The notes under the pieces: generated by a model
Database searches by the model: none
Seen by the model: only the letters and a program-made list of their open reading frames with translations
What the model was told of the DNA's origin: nothing
Translations under genes and position numbers: made by a program
Source of the DNA: Flavihumibacter fluminis
GTDB lineage: Bacteria > Bacteroidota > Bacteroidia > Chitinophagales > Chitinophagaceae
Reading direction: 5' to 3'
Assembly: GCF_021491375.1 (NCBI RefSeq)
Contig: NZ_JAKEVY010000001.1
Span: forward strand, 62,001 to 126,000
DNA: 64,000 bases
In this document: piece after piece, positions 1-8,357 of the stretch
How positions within the stretch are numbered: the first letter of the stretch is position 1
How the letters are laid out: each line of letters begins with the position of its first letter

Positions 1-1
1 C

Positions 2-196
2 CTGATTATGATGATTTTAGGTGGAGCCGTTATTCCACCTTTGCAGGGGGTGCTCGGAGATATTAAGGATATGCATTTTTCTTATTTATTAGCGGCTGCC
101 TGTTTTGCATTCCTTGCTTATCTTGCGATCAAACTTAAAAACGTATTAACCTCCCAGGGGCTGGATTTCGACAGCCAAATTGGTGGTGGACATTAA
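2..196 (+). CDS. Sugar MFS transporter (FucP/GluP-like), C-terminal fragment
   Basis: The reading frame is open at the left edge, so only the last ~64 residues are seen. They contain a glycine/proline-rich helix (ILGGAVIPPLQGVLGD), a second hydrophobic helix and a short cytoplasmic tail, which matches the end of the FucP/glucose-galactose branch of the major facilitator superfamily (inner membrane sugar:proton symport). The ROK sugar kinase follows after 12 bases, suggesting uptake and phosphorylation of one sugar. The substrate cannot be read from this fragment. Confidence 0.75.
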   Translation: MIMMILGGAVIPPLQGVLGDIKDMHFSYLLAAACFAFLAYLAIKLKNVLTSQGLDFDSQIGGGH

Positions 197-208
197 TTGC
201 AAGCGAAC

Positions 209-1204
209 ATGAGCATGACTAAAATTCCTTTAGAATACGCCATTGGTGTGGATATCGGCGGTACCAATACCAAGTGTGGTATTGTGAATCGTCGTGGTGA
301 AGTACTGCAGTATGAACAGTTATCAACACCGGAATATGAAAGTCCGGAAGCCTTTGTGGATGCGCTTTGTGTGCGGCTGAATCTGATGATTGAAAAAGTC
401 GGAGGAATTGAGCTGATCAAGGGTATTGGCATTGGTGCGCCGAACGGTAATTATTACACCGGAACGATTGAATACGCTCCGAATCTGCGTTGGGTGGGCG
501 TAGTTCCCCTGGCAGATATGGTTAGCCAGCGCATGGGCCTGGCAACTGCGCTTACCAACGATGCCAATGCGGCAGCAGTGGGTGAAATGCAATATGGAGC
601 GGCCAAAGGCATGCGCGATTTCATCACCATTACGCTGGGTACCGGTGTTGGAAGTGGCATTGTGGCAAACGGTCAGCTTATTTATGGCCACGATGGTTTT
701 GCCGGCGAATTGGGACATACGATTATTCGTCCGGGTGGCCGACCACACTGGTCAACCCAACTCAAAGGTTCCCTGGAAGCCTATGCTTCCGCTACAGGTG
801 TGGTATTAACTGCCAAAGAAATGCTGCAGAATGAACCGGAGAAACCCAGTATGCTGCGTAAGTACAATTTGGAGGAGTTAACCAGTAAGCAAATCTTCGA
901 TTGTGCTATGCAGGGAGATGAGATTTCACAATCGGTGTATCGGTTTACCGGACAGATCCTGGGTGAATCCCTGGCCAATTTTGTAATGTTTTCTTCCCCG
1001 GAAGCGATCATCCTGTTTGGTGGACTAATCAAAGCAGGTAATCTCATTTTTGATCCAACGATTGAGCATATGGAGCGGAACCTGCTGCCAATCTTCAAGA
1101 ATAAAGTGAAGGTTATCAAGAGTGATCTTCATGAGGCCGATGCCGCCATTCTGGGAGCGAGCGCATTGGTATGGGAGATGAAGCAGAGTAGTTCGTCGCT
1201 GTGA
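209..1204 (+). CDS. ROK family sugar kinase (glucokinase-like), zinc cysteines missing
   Basis: ROK kinases phosphorylate hexoses with ATP in the cytoplasm. Visible are the N-terminal phosphate loop (GVDIGGTNTK), the catalytic-Asp segment (NDANAAA), a glycine loop (LGTGVGSGIV) and GHDGFAGELGH with the conserved His. The usual ROK zinc motif (CxCGxxGCxE) is replaced by a stretch with no Cys (GGRPHWSTQLKGSLEAY). Length (~331 aa) is normal. A TTG at 197 is possible, but the ATG codons at 209 or 215 are more likely and leave a 12-18 base gap after the transporter stop. The gene ends with the TGA that opens a heptad repeat array. Family assignment is firm; sugar and catalytic competence are not. 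Confidence 0.88.
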   Translation: MSMTKIPLEYAIGVDIGGTNTKCGIVNRRGEVLQYEQLSTPEYESPEAFVDALCVRLNLMIEKVGGIELIKGIGIGAPNGNYYTGTIEYAPNLRWVGVVPLADMVSQRMGLATALTNDANAAAVGEMQYGAAKGMRDFITITLGTGVGSGIVANGQLIYGHDGFAGELGHTIIRPGGRPHWSTQLKGSLEAYASATGVVLTAKEMLQNEPEKPSMLRKYNLEELTSKQIFDCAMQGDEISQSVYRFTGQILGESLANFVMFSSPEAIILFGGLIKAGNLIFDPTIEHMERNLLPIFKNKVKVIKSDLHEADAAILGASALVWEMKQSSSSL

Positions 1205-1284
1205 GGAAGATGTGAGATGTGAGACGTCAGACGTGAAAAGTGAAAAGTGAACGGTGAAAGATTGTGAAAGGAAAAAAGTGAAAA
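1201..1284 (+). repeat. Heptad repeat array (GTGARAN), plus orientation
   Basis: About ten copies of a degenerate 7-base unit (GTGAGAT, GTGAGAC, GTCAGAC, GTGAAAA, GTGAAAG) run directly from the TGA stop of the ROK gene, which lies inside the first unit. Two short irregular insertions interrupt the 7-base register. A mirror array lies at 1529-1593, with a hairpin terminator between them. Confidence 0.85.
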
Positions 1285-1317
1285 AGGAGCCGGGATTTGC
1301 GGCTCAGATTCAAATAA

Positions 1318-1348
1318 AATCCCGGTCAAATTTAATTTGACCGGGATT
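1318..1348. terminator. Bidirectional hairpin terminator
   Basis: Perfect inverted repeat: AATCCCGGTCAAAT arm, short loop, complementary arm, flanked by A-rich sequence on the left and a T run on the right. It can serve the ROK gene on the plus strand and, with A/T flanks on both sides, the minus-strand neighbour. Confidence 0.8.
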
Positions 1349-1353
1349 TTTTA

Positions 1354-1434
1354 TTAATAAGGTCCAAAATCACCCACTCTTTCCAGATTTTTATTGGTGG
1401 TAATATGAATCAGCTTCCAAGCATAGGATTGCCT
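1354..1434 (-). pseudogene. Possible 26-codon gene remnant in the intergenic gap
   Basis: The 371-base gap 1205-1575 holds two heptad arrays, one terminator and this open minus-strand stretch. It reads like protein (SYAWKLIHITTNKNLERV, then GDFGPY and a stop), is closed upstream by an in-frame TAG and has no start codon. The W-K-L-I-H-I pattern resembles the last strand of NTF2/SnoaL-like proteins such as the one at 45734-46186, but this is a weak impression. It may be chance. Confidence 0.2.
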
Positions 1435-1528
1435 CTAAGTGACGATACTAGTTGTATAATTTTGTAGGGTATAATTACAATTGTTTCTGGTGTTTGAACT
1501 TGATAAGGCATCTCAAAGGCTTGATTTC

Positions 1529-1593
1529 TTCTCACATCTCACATCTCACGTTTCACCTTTCACCATTTTCACCTTTCACTTCTCACCTTTCAC
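1529..1593 (-). repeat. Heptad repeat array (GTGARAN), minus orientation
   Basis: Seen on the plus strand as ATCTCAC, GTTTCAC, CTTTCAC and TTCTCAC units, nine in all, one of them 9 bases long. It is the inverted partner of the array at 1201-1284. The right end runs into the coding sequence of the next minus-strand gene, whose final codons and TGA stop (1576-1578) are made of repeat units. Confidence 0.85.
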
Positions 1594-2619
1594 CTTCCAT
1601 ACCATCGCTGCCGGTACTGCCCGTTGACCCTCTTTATCGGATGGCCGGATGGTTTCCTTTCCGTTGACCAGCATACAGGAACTACCGCCTCCATCCAGGT
1701 TGAGCGCTTCCATACAGCCCAATTGAACAAGAATTGCTGCTGTTTCGGTAAGGGTGGCACCTGCTGCAATACCAGGATTTCTGCCCTCGATGACCAGCAC
1801 AATTAGTTTGCCTTCTTTTGTATAACCAATAGCTGTTCGGGGATGAGCATCGTTGATTGCATTTCCGGCAAATTTTCGCTCCTGGTTATTGGTAATGTTT
1901 ATTGTGCTGTTTTGAACCAGCACAGGGCCTCCTCCAATTACCGTTTGCATTTTCCATCGGTGGAGTTGAGTACTGAATGAAGAATGATTGACAATGGTGG
2001 TTGAGCTTTTCGCATTGGTCAATAAAAATGTAGTACTGCTATCTTTGATTAATGGAGGAGCCCATTGCGTCGCATATGGTTTTCGTTTGTTCTTCGCTGT
2101 GAAAGTCCAGGCAACGTCCATTTCTCCTTTCTTATTAATTCCAAGCGCACTTACAAATGGATGATAGTATAACCCGCTGTCAACTCCCCTGCCTGCTATG
2201 GTATGCTGATTATAAGCCAGCAATCTGCCCCTATTAACAATAATGTTCAGGTTCAGATTGTCTTTAAAGGAAAAGAAACTGGTATTTACGACGAGTACCG
2301 GATGATTGTTTTTCTCATAAAACCCGGCCGGACTGAGCCGCCGGTTTTGGGTGGTATCATGCTCAATCTGCAATATACCGGAACGTGGATCAGCAATCAC
2401 ATAAAATGCACGGAAGGGTTTGTTCTGATACATCCCTTCAAATGAATATACGTCCATACCAGGTGGTAATGGACCGAAATCAGATGTCCTGTTTTGCCAG
2501 TTAATCGAGCTATTGTTTTGGGAATCAGTATCACTTGTAATACTACTTACATCCTGGGCATTGGCAGTGAATGGAAAAAATAAAAGGCCGGTTAAGGCCT
2601 TTAAAAAAATATTACTCAT
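1576..2619 (-). CDS. Secreted phosphodiester glycosidase-like protein (NAGPA/DUF2233)
   Basis: 347 aa with a Sec signal peptide (MSNIFLKALTGLLFFPFTANAQ region). The C-terminal half carries the motif LNLDGGGSSCMLVNG, the hallmark of the NAGPA/DUF2233 fold, which in characterised members cleaves GlcNAc from phosphodiesters. Also present are an ATNPRTAIG-like segment (AHPRTAIGYT) and VIEGRNPG, typical of this family. Likely periplasmic or surface-exposed; a role in exopolysaccharide or phosphodiester sugar turnover is inferred. The last residues (KVKGEK) are encoded by the heptad array, so this C-terminus is probably not functionally constrained. Confidence 0.8.
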   Translation of the reverse strand: MSNIFLKALTGLLFFPFTANAQDVSSITSDTDSQNNSSINWQNRTSDFGPLPPGMDVYSFEGMYQNKPFRAFYVIADPRSGILQIEHDTTQNRRLSPAGFYEKNNHPVLVVNTSFFSFKDNLNLNIIVNRGRLLAYNQHTIAGRGVDSGLYYHPFVSALGINKKGEMDVAWTFTAKNKRKPYATQWAPPLIKDSSTTFLLTNAKSSTTIVNHSSFSTQLHRWKMQTVIGGGPVLVQNSTINITNNQERKFAGNAINDAHPRTAIGYTKEGKLIVLVIEGRNPGIAAGATLTETAAILVQLGCMEALNLDGGGSSCMLVNGKETIRPSDKEGQRAVPAAMVWKVKGEK

Positions 2620-2675
2620 GCTATTAACTTGAGAGTTGAATTCAATGTTAGTTCAGTGAGGAAAAAACTGTTACA

Positions 2676-3623
2676 TCAGGAAGCTTTATAAACTTCCATA
2701 CCCTCCTTTTCTTCCATCCATTTCTGCTTTCCATACCCGGGAATAACATGACGCTCGGAGTGATAAGAAGAACGCACCAGCGGACCACTTTCCACGTAAT
2801 CAAGTCCCATGTTATAACCGATTTCACGGTACTCAGCAAATTCATCCGGGTGCACAAACCGATCTACCGGTAAATGCTTTTTAGTAGGCTGAAGATATTG
2901 CCCTATTGTTACTACATCCACTCCGTTATCGCGCAAATCGGTCAGTGTCTGGATTACTTCTTCTTTGGTCTCTCCCAATCCAAGCATAATACCACTTTTT
3001 ACACGCATACCACCTTCTTTCAATGTTCTCAGCACTTCCATGCTTCTCCAGTATTTTGCCTGGATACGAACGCGTTTGGTAAGTCGCTCTACAGTTTCAA
3101 TATTATGCGAAACCACTTCCGGGGCGGCATCAATTACCCGCTGAATCTGGTCTTTTATGCCCTTAAAATCGGGGATCAGGGTTTCCAGGGTGGTTTCGGG
3201 GTTCAACTGCTTCACAGCTTTAATGGTATTGTACCAAATAGTAGAACCTCCATCTTTCAGTTCATCCCGGTCTACAGAAGTGATAACCGCATGTTTCACT
3301 TTCATCAGATAGATAGCTTCCGCTACCCGCTGGGGTTCATCCCAGTCAACCGGGTCAGGCCGTCCGGTAGCTACTGCACAAAAGCCGCAACTCCGGGTAC
3401 AGGTATTGCCAAGGATCATAAAAGTGGCAGTGCCTTCGCCCCAGCACTCTCCCATATTGGGACAGTTACCGCTTTCACATATTGTATGAAGCTTATGTGT
3501 ATCTACAAGAGAACGAACATGTTTATAACTTTCCCCGGTGGGAAGTTTAACTCTAAGCCAATTTGGCTTTTTGATAGCAGACTCAGATTTCGGAACAGCT
3601 GCAACTACGGGTAATTCCTGCAT
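2676..3623 (-). CDS. lipA: Lipoyl synthase
   Basis: 315 aa, normal length. Radical SAM enzyme that inserts two sulfurs into protein-bound octanoyl groups to make lipoate for the pyruvate and 2-oxoglutarate dehydrogenase and glycine cleavage complexes. The auxiliary cluster motif is complete (C49, C54, C60 in [12 protein letters not shown]) and so is the radical SAM CxxxCxxC (C75, C79, C82). The downstream [11 protein letters not shown] and [17 protein letters not shown] segments are also diagnostic. It lies 17 bases downstream of the outer-membrane protein gene at 3641 and may be cotranscribed with it. No lipB is visible. Confidence 0.97.
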   Translation of the reverse strand: MQELPVVAAVPKSESAIKKPNWLRVKLPTGESYKHVRSLVDTHKLHTICESGNCPNMGECWGEGTATFMILGNTCTRSCGFCAVATGRPDPVDWDEPQRVAEAIYLMKVKHAVITSVDRDELKDGGSTIWYNTIKAVKQLNPETTLETLIPDFKGIKDQIQRVIDAAPEVVSHNIETVERLTKRVRIQAKYWRSMEVLRTLKEGGMRVKSGIMLGLGETKEEVIQTLTDLRDNGVDVVTIGQYLQPTKKHLPVDRFVHPDEFAEYREIGYNMGLDYVESGPLVRSSYHSERHVIPGYGKQKWMEEKEGMEVYKAS

Positions 3624-3640
3624 AATGGAACAAAATTACA

Positions 3641-4450
3641 TTACTTACGCTTACCAAAGAGTACGGTTACGTAAGCATTAAAAAACAGGTTCCTTTCTTT
3701 ATTGTTCACCATCTGCAGTACCGACTGGCTATAATATTCAAGGTTAACCCCTGCTTCAATTGCGGAAACCACTTCATTGAAGCGGCCATAATCAAAGCGA
3801 AGTGCTGCTTTAGCATGTGCACCCGGATTGAATTTTACCTCTCCCCATCCTACTGTAAAACCGGAAGCTCCCAGGTAAGCATACTGGCGGAAATCGTCAA
3901 TTTCTGTAAAACGTTTACGGCTTCTTTCCTCGGTGGTACGATCCACTACATCTACATAGTACGGCTTCTCTAGTCCGAAGCTGATGCCACCTGCCCAGAT
4001 GCCGGTTACAGATACCCCGTTTTTATTGCTTTTTCCACCAATCAGGTATTGCTGACCGTAAGCTCCTTTTAATTGATAAAAATTATTAGCTTTCCCAAAA
4101 ACATATTGATTCACGTTCCCGGTGAACAAATCAATACTTCCGGCATCCTTATCTTCCTTGGGATGTTTTTTTTCGTTGAATTCAATCTGAATTAACCTCG
4201 TTTTGCGTGGTGTGATAAATTTCCCCTTTTCAAAAAAGATTCCCCAGCCATCACTATTGAGTCTTAATCCGAATACATTGTGTTTATCGAAAATCAATTG
4301 CCCTTCTTCTTCCATCTTCAACAAGGCATTGATTCTTTCTTTTTTTTCAGCTTTCTTATCCTTCCTGGAGGACGCGGGATTGGATTGGGCCCATACCATG
4401 GTTGTCATCACAATTCCTATCGGTAATAACAAGATTTTTTTCACAGTCAT
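3641..4450 (-). CDS. Predicted outer-membrane beta-barrel protein, unknown function
   Basis: 269 aa with a clear signal peptide (KKILLLPIGIVMTTMVWAQ) followed by a Lys/Glu-rich linker (residues ~28-45). The rest alternates polar and hydrophobic residues with many aromatic residues, ending in a strand (LFFNAYVTVLFGKRK) typical of a small barrel. Motifs such as NVFGLRLNSDGWG, YLGASGFTVGWGEVKFNPGAHAKAALRFDYG and GVNLEYYSQ recur in uncharacterised Bacteroidota proteins; I do not recognise a named function. A TAnnTTTG-like box (4482-4489, minus strand) sits about 30 bases upstream. Confidence 0.7.
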   Translation of the reverse strand: MTVKKILLLPIGIVMTTMVWAQSNPASSRKDKKAEKKERINALLKMEEEGQLIFDKHNVFGLRLNSDGWGIFFEKGKFITPRKTRLIQIEFNEKKHPKEDKDAGSIDLFTGNVNQYVFGKANNFYQLKGAYGQQYLIGGKSNKNGVSVTGIWAGGISFGLEKPYYVDVVDRTTEERSRKRFTEIDDFRQYAYLGASGFTVGWGEVKFNPGAHAKAALRFDYGRFNEVVSAIEAGVNLEYYSQSVLQMVNNKERNLFFNAYVTVLFGKRK

Positions 4451-4494
4451 TTTTTTAGGTACCTGCTAGCGTAAATTTATACAAAAATAACAGC

Positions 4495-4899
4495 ATGACA
4501 GCATCCGTTGTTTACGAAGGACATTTACGTTGTAAGGCCACACACCTGCAGAGCGGTACCTCTATTGAAACTGATGCCCCAACAGATAACAGGGGAAAAG
4601 GAGAGCGTTTTTCACCTACAGATATGGTTTGCGTAGCGCTTGGAACCTGCGCCATTACTACAATGGGCATTAAAGCACAGGATATGGGAATTGAACTGGC
4701 TGGTACTACCATTGATATTCAAAAACACATGGTCAGTGACCCCAGAAGAATAGATAAAATTGATGTTATACTGCGTTTCCCACAAACGTTAAACCTAAGT
4801 GAAAAAGATCGGGTCATCCTGGAAAGGGTTGGAAACAACTGCCCGGTGTTTAAAAGTTTGTCTCCGGATGTTAACATGAACCTGGTTTACGAATGGTAA
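4495..4899 (+). CDS. OsmC/Ohr family protein
   Basis: 134 aa, typical of the OsmC family of thiol-dependent peroxidases in the cytoplasm. The two conserved cysteines are present, one in VALGTCAITTMG and one in GNNCPVFKSL, the latter followed by the usual C-terminal strand. The N-terminal strand VVYEGHLRCKATH and the GERFSPTDM segment also fit. The gene is convergent with the DUF2851 gene and overlaps its 3' end by 13 bases. Substrate (organic hydroperoxide) is inferred from the family. Confidence 0.9.
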   Translation: MTASVVYEGHLRCKATHLQSGTSIETDAPTDNRGKGERFSPTDMVCVALGTCAITTMGIKAQDMGIELAGTTIDIQKHMVSDPRRIDKIDVILRFPQTLNLSEKDRVILERVGNNCPVFKSLSPDVNMNLVYEW

Positions 4900-6158
4900 G
4901 GTTCTTTTAATAAATAGCGACCAATAGAACAATCCAGGCAGCGTCTTGCCTCGCAGTAATACTTCTTAAGTTCAATCAGGGCCTGGCTTTCAAGTGCCGT
5001 TTCGGAAGTGGCTCCCGCACGTTGCCACTGTTTAATCAGCGCATTTCGCTCAGCTGGCAGACTGCCAATCCAGTTGATTGCTTTTTGCTGAAGAGCCGGC
5101 TGCTGTTGGTGAACTCCTGCTGCATACAGGTAAGGAATAATCACATTTATGAGTAGCTGCTGGATCAGTTCTTCACCCGTATGCTTTGGCTGATAGGGAG
5201 AAGCTTCATCAAGCGTAAAATGATAATGCCAGAAATCATTGGCGGTTATATCGAGTGTTCTTGTTATATCTGACAGTTTTTCTGCTTCCAGCCAACTCCT
5301 GCTGAACATACCCTGCTGGTGCCAGAGCATGGCCAATTGTGCCAGCCGTACTTCCGGAAATGCAGTCGGACGCATGCGTAGTTTCTGCATTCTGCCATGT
5401 AATTCCGGTAATTGATACTTATGTTGCAGATACTGATATTCGCGTTGTAATAACTGCACATAAGGATCAGGGTTGGATTCCTTTAACAGGTTTGCCTGCC
5501 CCAGTAATAACGCCTCGAGTTGTATCACCTGGTCCTTGTGTCTTGCCATGATACGGGAAGGCAAACTCTTAGCTACCTGCTCAAAAAAATCACCGTTCAC
5601 TACTGAGCCCATATACCGGGCCATCCAACACCAGCAGGCATCGTTCCAGTTATGATTGCAGGATTTGTATAAATTGAGTAAATCCTTTGCCTTGCGCTGA
5701 ATCCGTTCCCGTATCAATTGCTGCTTCCAGCCTGCCCAGTAATCAGCAGTTATTTCCGGTAGCCATTCCTGGCAAACCAATTGCCCACCCGATTGCATTA
5801 GCTGTTCATACCTGTCTAACAGGATGGCCGATACCCGGTGGTGCAAAACCAGGGTCGGCAAACTGGCCGATAAGCGTGGTGCATCATTTTCCCAAACTAC
5901 GTGCAGGATTACGTTGTTGTAAGCTGGATCTGTTTGGTGGCGATGCTGGTACCATTGCGAGCTTTTTACATGTATCTCTACATTTCCCGCCCAGGTGGTT
6001 CCATCCAGCAGAATTCGCGCATTGAGAAAATCAGGTCCCTGGTCGTGATTCCAGGTCCCGGGATCACGGATGATCAACTGTTCACCGCTTTCCAGCACGA
6101 GATCATTCAACTGGAAATATTTTTCCTGCCAGATAAACTGCAAGAGTCGCTCTTTCAT
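4887..6158 (-). CDS. DUF2851 family protein
   Basis: 423 aa. The N-terminus (ERLLQFIWQEKYF) and the segment GTWNHDQGPDFLNARILLDGTTWAGNVEIHVKSSQW are the signature of DUF2851, a family almost restricted to Bacteroidota. The C-terminus has a Cys cluster (CEARRCLDCSIG) that could bind a metal. No function has been established to my knowledge. It is the last gene of a minus-strand run kdsC, prenyltransferase, maf, DUF2851, 43 bases after maf, and its 3' end overlaps osmC. Confidence 0.85.
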   Translation of the reverse strand: MKERLLQFIWQEKYFQLNDLVLESGEQLIIRDPGTWNHDQGPDFLNARILLDGTTWAGNVEIHVKSSQWYQHRHQTDPAYNNVILHVVWENDAPRLSASLPTLVLHHRVSAILLDRYEQLMQSGGQLVCQEWLPEITADYWAGWKQQLIRERIQRKAKDLLNLYKSCNHNWNDACWCWMARYMGSVVNGDFFEQVAKSLPSRIMARHKDQVIQLEALLLGQANLLKESNPDPYVQLLQREYQYLQHKYQLPELHGRMQKLRMRPTAFPEVRLAQLAMLWHQQGMFSRSWLEAEKLSDITRTLDITANDFWHYHFTLDEASPYQPKHTGEELIQQLLINVIIPYLYAAGVHQQQPALQQKAINWIGSLPAERNALIKQWQRAGATSETALESQALIELKKYYCEARRCLDCSIGRYLLKEPYHS

Positions 6159-6201
6159 TTTTTTGTTGAAAACTAAGCTCCTCTCGTTTGCCGGTCAAGC
6201 G

Positions 6202-6771
6202 TTAAAACACCTGAGTTTGCAGGGTTTGAACAACACGACTAACTGGCAATCCCATTACATTGTAGAAATCACCTGTAATGGAATGAATTCCAACCACGCC
6301 TATCCATTCCTGGATGGCATAGGCGCCGGCTTTATCATATGGACGATAATGGTCTACATAATAAGTAATCTGCTCCAGTGTCAACGGATGAAACTGTACC
6401 CTGGTGATGTCTGAAAATGACCATTCCTTCTCTCCTTTCCGTATAACCACGCCCGTTATTACCTGGTGCGTTTCGCCGGAAAGGGCACTTAAAATATTTA
6501 TTGCATCCTCCCGGTCTTTAGGTTTTCCAATGATTTGTTTGTCCAGTACCACAATGGTATCCGCAGCCAGCACAAGTCTTTCTTCTAACAATTCTTCCTG
6601 TATTACCCTGGCTTTTTCTCTTGCTATGAAGATGGGCACTTCTTCCATAGCTAAATCAGGAGGAAAGGTTTCAGCTGTTTCTTTCACTTTTATTTCAAAC
6701 GGGATCTCTGCCCATTCCAATAATTGTTTTCTTCTTGGAGATTGCGAAGCGAGTATAATTTTTTCCATCAT
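6202..6771 (-). CDS. maf: Maf-like nucleoside triphosphate pyrophosphatase
   Basis: About 189 aa. Maf proteins hydrolyse dTTP/UTP and modified nucleotides to monophosphates. Present are the N-terminal phosphate-binding motif ASQSPRRKQLL, the AREKA segment, AADTIVV with the catalytic Asp, and GKPKDREDAINIL. A start at 6780 is open, but the ATG at 6771 forms the common ATGA overlap with the stop of the upstream prenyltransferase gene, which decides the start. Translational coupling within the operon is likely. Confidence 0.93.
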   Translation of the reverse strand: MMEKIILASQSPRRKQLLEWAEIPFEIKVKETAETFPPDLAMEEVPIFIAREKARVIQEELLEERLVLAADTIVVLDKQIIGKPKDREDAINILSALSGETHQVITGVVIRKGEKEWSFSDITRVQFHPLTLEQITYYVDHYRPYDKAGAYAIQEWIGVVGIHSITGDFYNVMGLPVSRVVQTLQTQVF

Positions 6772-7700
6772 AAATACCACTTAAAAAACAGCAGTGTCAG
6801 TATGCCTGCAAGCATAATAACTTTTATTAAAGTACTGAGCCGGTGAAAATCGGCTGGGGTTTGCGCTTTTTTCAAATCCAGCAGAAACCTGATTAAAGGA
6901 AGGATGACGGCTAATAAGGAAAACAATACTCCAATCCACCAGCCTTTAAACAACCCGATCACCTGAATAATGACCATGCTGGCCAGTAATACAATTGTCC
7001 AGATGCCGACAAATAATTTACTTGCTTGCAGTCCCCATACAATAGGCATGGTTTTGCAGCCATACCGGTCGTCTCCTTCCCGGTCTTCCATATCTTTTAC
7101 CACTTCCCGGATCAACGAAATAATAAATGCAAACCCACTATACAAAACCGCGTATTTAAATACATTCTTGAACGCCAGGATATAATCAGGATCATCAAAT
7201 CGGCTGATACGCATCTCGGCAAAATACAGAACAAGAATCACCCAGGCAGTTAATAAGGATATCAGGATATTACCAATGAGCAATTGTTTCTTAAATGTGG
7301 TACTGTATAACCATAACAGGATCACACAACCGAAATTGGCAAATCCAATGATCGGATTTCGCAGTTCCCAGGATACATAAAAAGCAAGTACGATACCAAT
7401 ACTGGAAAATATAAAATGCCAGAAGATCGCCCAGCGCCTGCTTATAAAACGCTGCACTACGATTGCGTCCGGTTTGTTAACCTGGTCAATATTCAGATCG
7501 AAATAGTCATTGATGATATAACCGGCTGCAGCTATCAGCACCGATGAAAGCCCTAGCATACCAAATATCGGCAGGCTCAGCTTCAGGTTTACTCCGATGG
7601 TTGGCTGCAGAATGCAATAGTAAAATAACAGCTGGGTTACTACAATAAAAACCAGGTTAGGCCAGCGAACCAGTCGGAGAAATGCAGCGATTGTTTTCAA
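6768..7700 (-). CDS. UbiA-family prenyltransferase
   Basis: 310 aa integral membrane enzyme with about eight or nine hydrophobic segments. Both Asp-rich motifs of the UbiA superfamily are visible: NDYFDLNIDQVNKP (N64-D68-D72) and the second DMEDREGDDRYGCKTMP, which bind prenyl diphosphate through magnesium. It resembles the geranylgeranylglycerol-phosphate geranylgeranyltransferase-like branch often annotated in Bacteroidota, but the acceptor (quinone precursor, haem, lipid) cannot be told from sequence. It lies between kdsC and maf with tight spacing. Confidence 0.88.
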   Translation of the reverse strand: MKTIAAFLRLVRWPNLVFIVVTQLLFYYCILQPTIGVNLKLSLPIFGMLGLSSVLIAAAGYIINDYFDLNIDQVNKPDAIVVQRFISRRWAIFWHFIFSSIGIVLAFYVSWELRNPIIGFANFGCVILLWLYSTTFKKQLLIGNILISLLTAWVILVLYFAEMRISRFDDPDYILAFKNVFKYAVLYSGFAFIISLIREVVKDMEDREGDDRYGCKTMPIVWGLQASKLFVGIWTIVLLASMVIIQVIGLFKGWWIGVLFSLLAVILPLIRFLLDLKKAQTPADFHRLSTLIKVIMLAGILTLLFFKWYL

Positions 7701-7723
7701 GTTTACGCTTTCAGTTTTTCAAT

Positions 7724-8245
7724 TTATTTGCTTGATACGGTAGTATCGATCTGCCAGTCGCCTTTTAATTTCATAATTTTTTCCAATACATCCCTAACGC
7801 AGCCCTCTCCTCCCTTTTGCTGACTTATATAAGCGGCTACCTGCAAGATTTCCGGAGCTGCATCTGCAGGAGCACAGGGTAATCCAACCAGCTGCATCAC
7901 TGAAAAATCCGGAATATCGTCACCCATAAAGAGGATCTCTTCCCACTGTAACTGCTGCCTGTTTCTGTATTCTTCCAATAAAGCAGCTTTGTTCTCCACT
8001 TTGAGATAAACCTCCTGTATACCGAGTTTCTGTAAGCGTTCCCGTACGGCTTCTGACTGACCGCCAGAAATGATAACTACCCGATAACCCTTCTTTACCG
8101 CCAGTTGCAATGCATAGCCGTCCTTGATGTTCATGCGACGTACCATTTGTCCGTCTTCCATCAACCACAGGGTTCCATCGGTTAATACGCCATCAACATC
8201 CAGGACAATAGTGGTGATCTTGCGAAACTGATCCAGAAGGTTCAT
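7724..8245 (-). CDS. kdsC: KdsC-like HAD phosphatase (KDO-8-phosphate phosphatase)
   Basis: 173 aa, the size of the capless C0 HAD phosphatases. The nucleophile motif is VLDVDGVLTDG (D16, D18), followed by IKDGYALQLAVKKGY and IISGGQS (Thr/Ser motif), a Lys in EVYLKVENK and the acidic motif MGDDIPDFSVM. The C-terminal GGEGCVRDVLEKI matches the KdsC tail that reaches the neighbouring active site. It would dephosphorylate KDO-8-P for lipid A core synthesis. First gene of the minus-strand run. Confidence 0.9.
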   Translation of the reverse strand: MNLLDQFRKITTIVLDVDGVLTDGTLWLMEDGQMVRRMNIKDGYALQLAVKKGYRVVIISGGQSEAVRERLQKLGIQEVYLKVENKAALLEEYRNRQQLQWEEILFMGDDIPDFSVMQLVGLPCAPADAAPEILQVAAYISQQKGGEGCVRDVLEKIMKLKGDWQIDTTVSSK

Positions 8246-8357
8246 GATAATTTGATTTCAGCGGACAATTAATTTATTTACGGGTAGCGAGCAAAACTAG
8301 CAAATGGTGCTTAGACTAACAGGATTTTCACTACTTTAATAGTCCTAAAACCAACAT

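Noticed and set aside
2874-3614. 246-codon plus-strand ORF opposite lipA
   Set aside because: Exact antisense shadow of lipA, whose radical SAM motifs are intact; the antisense product has no family character.
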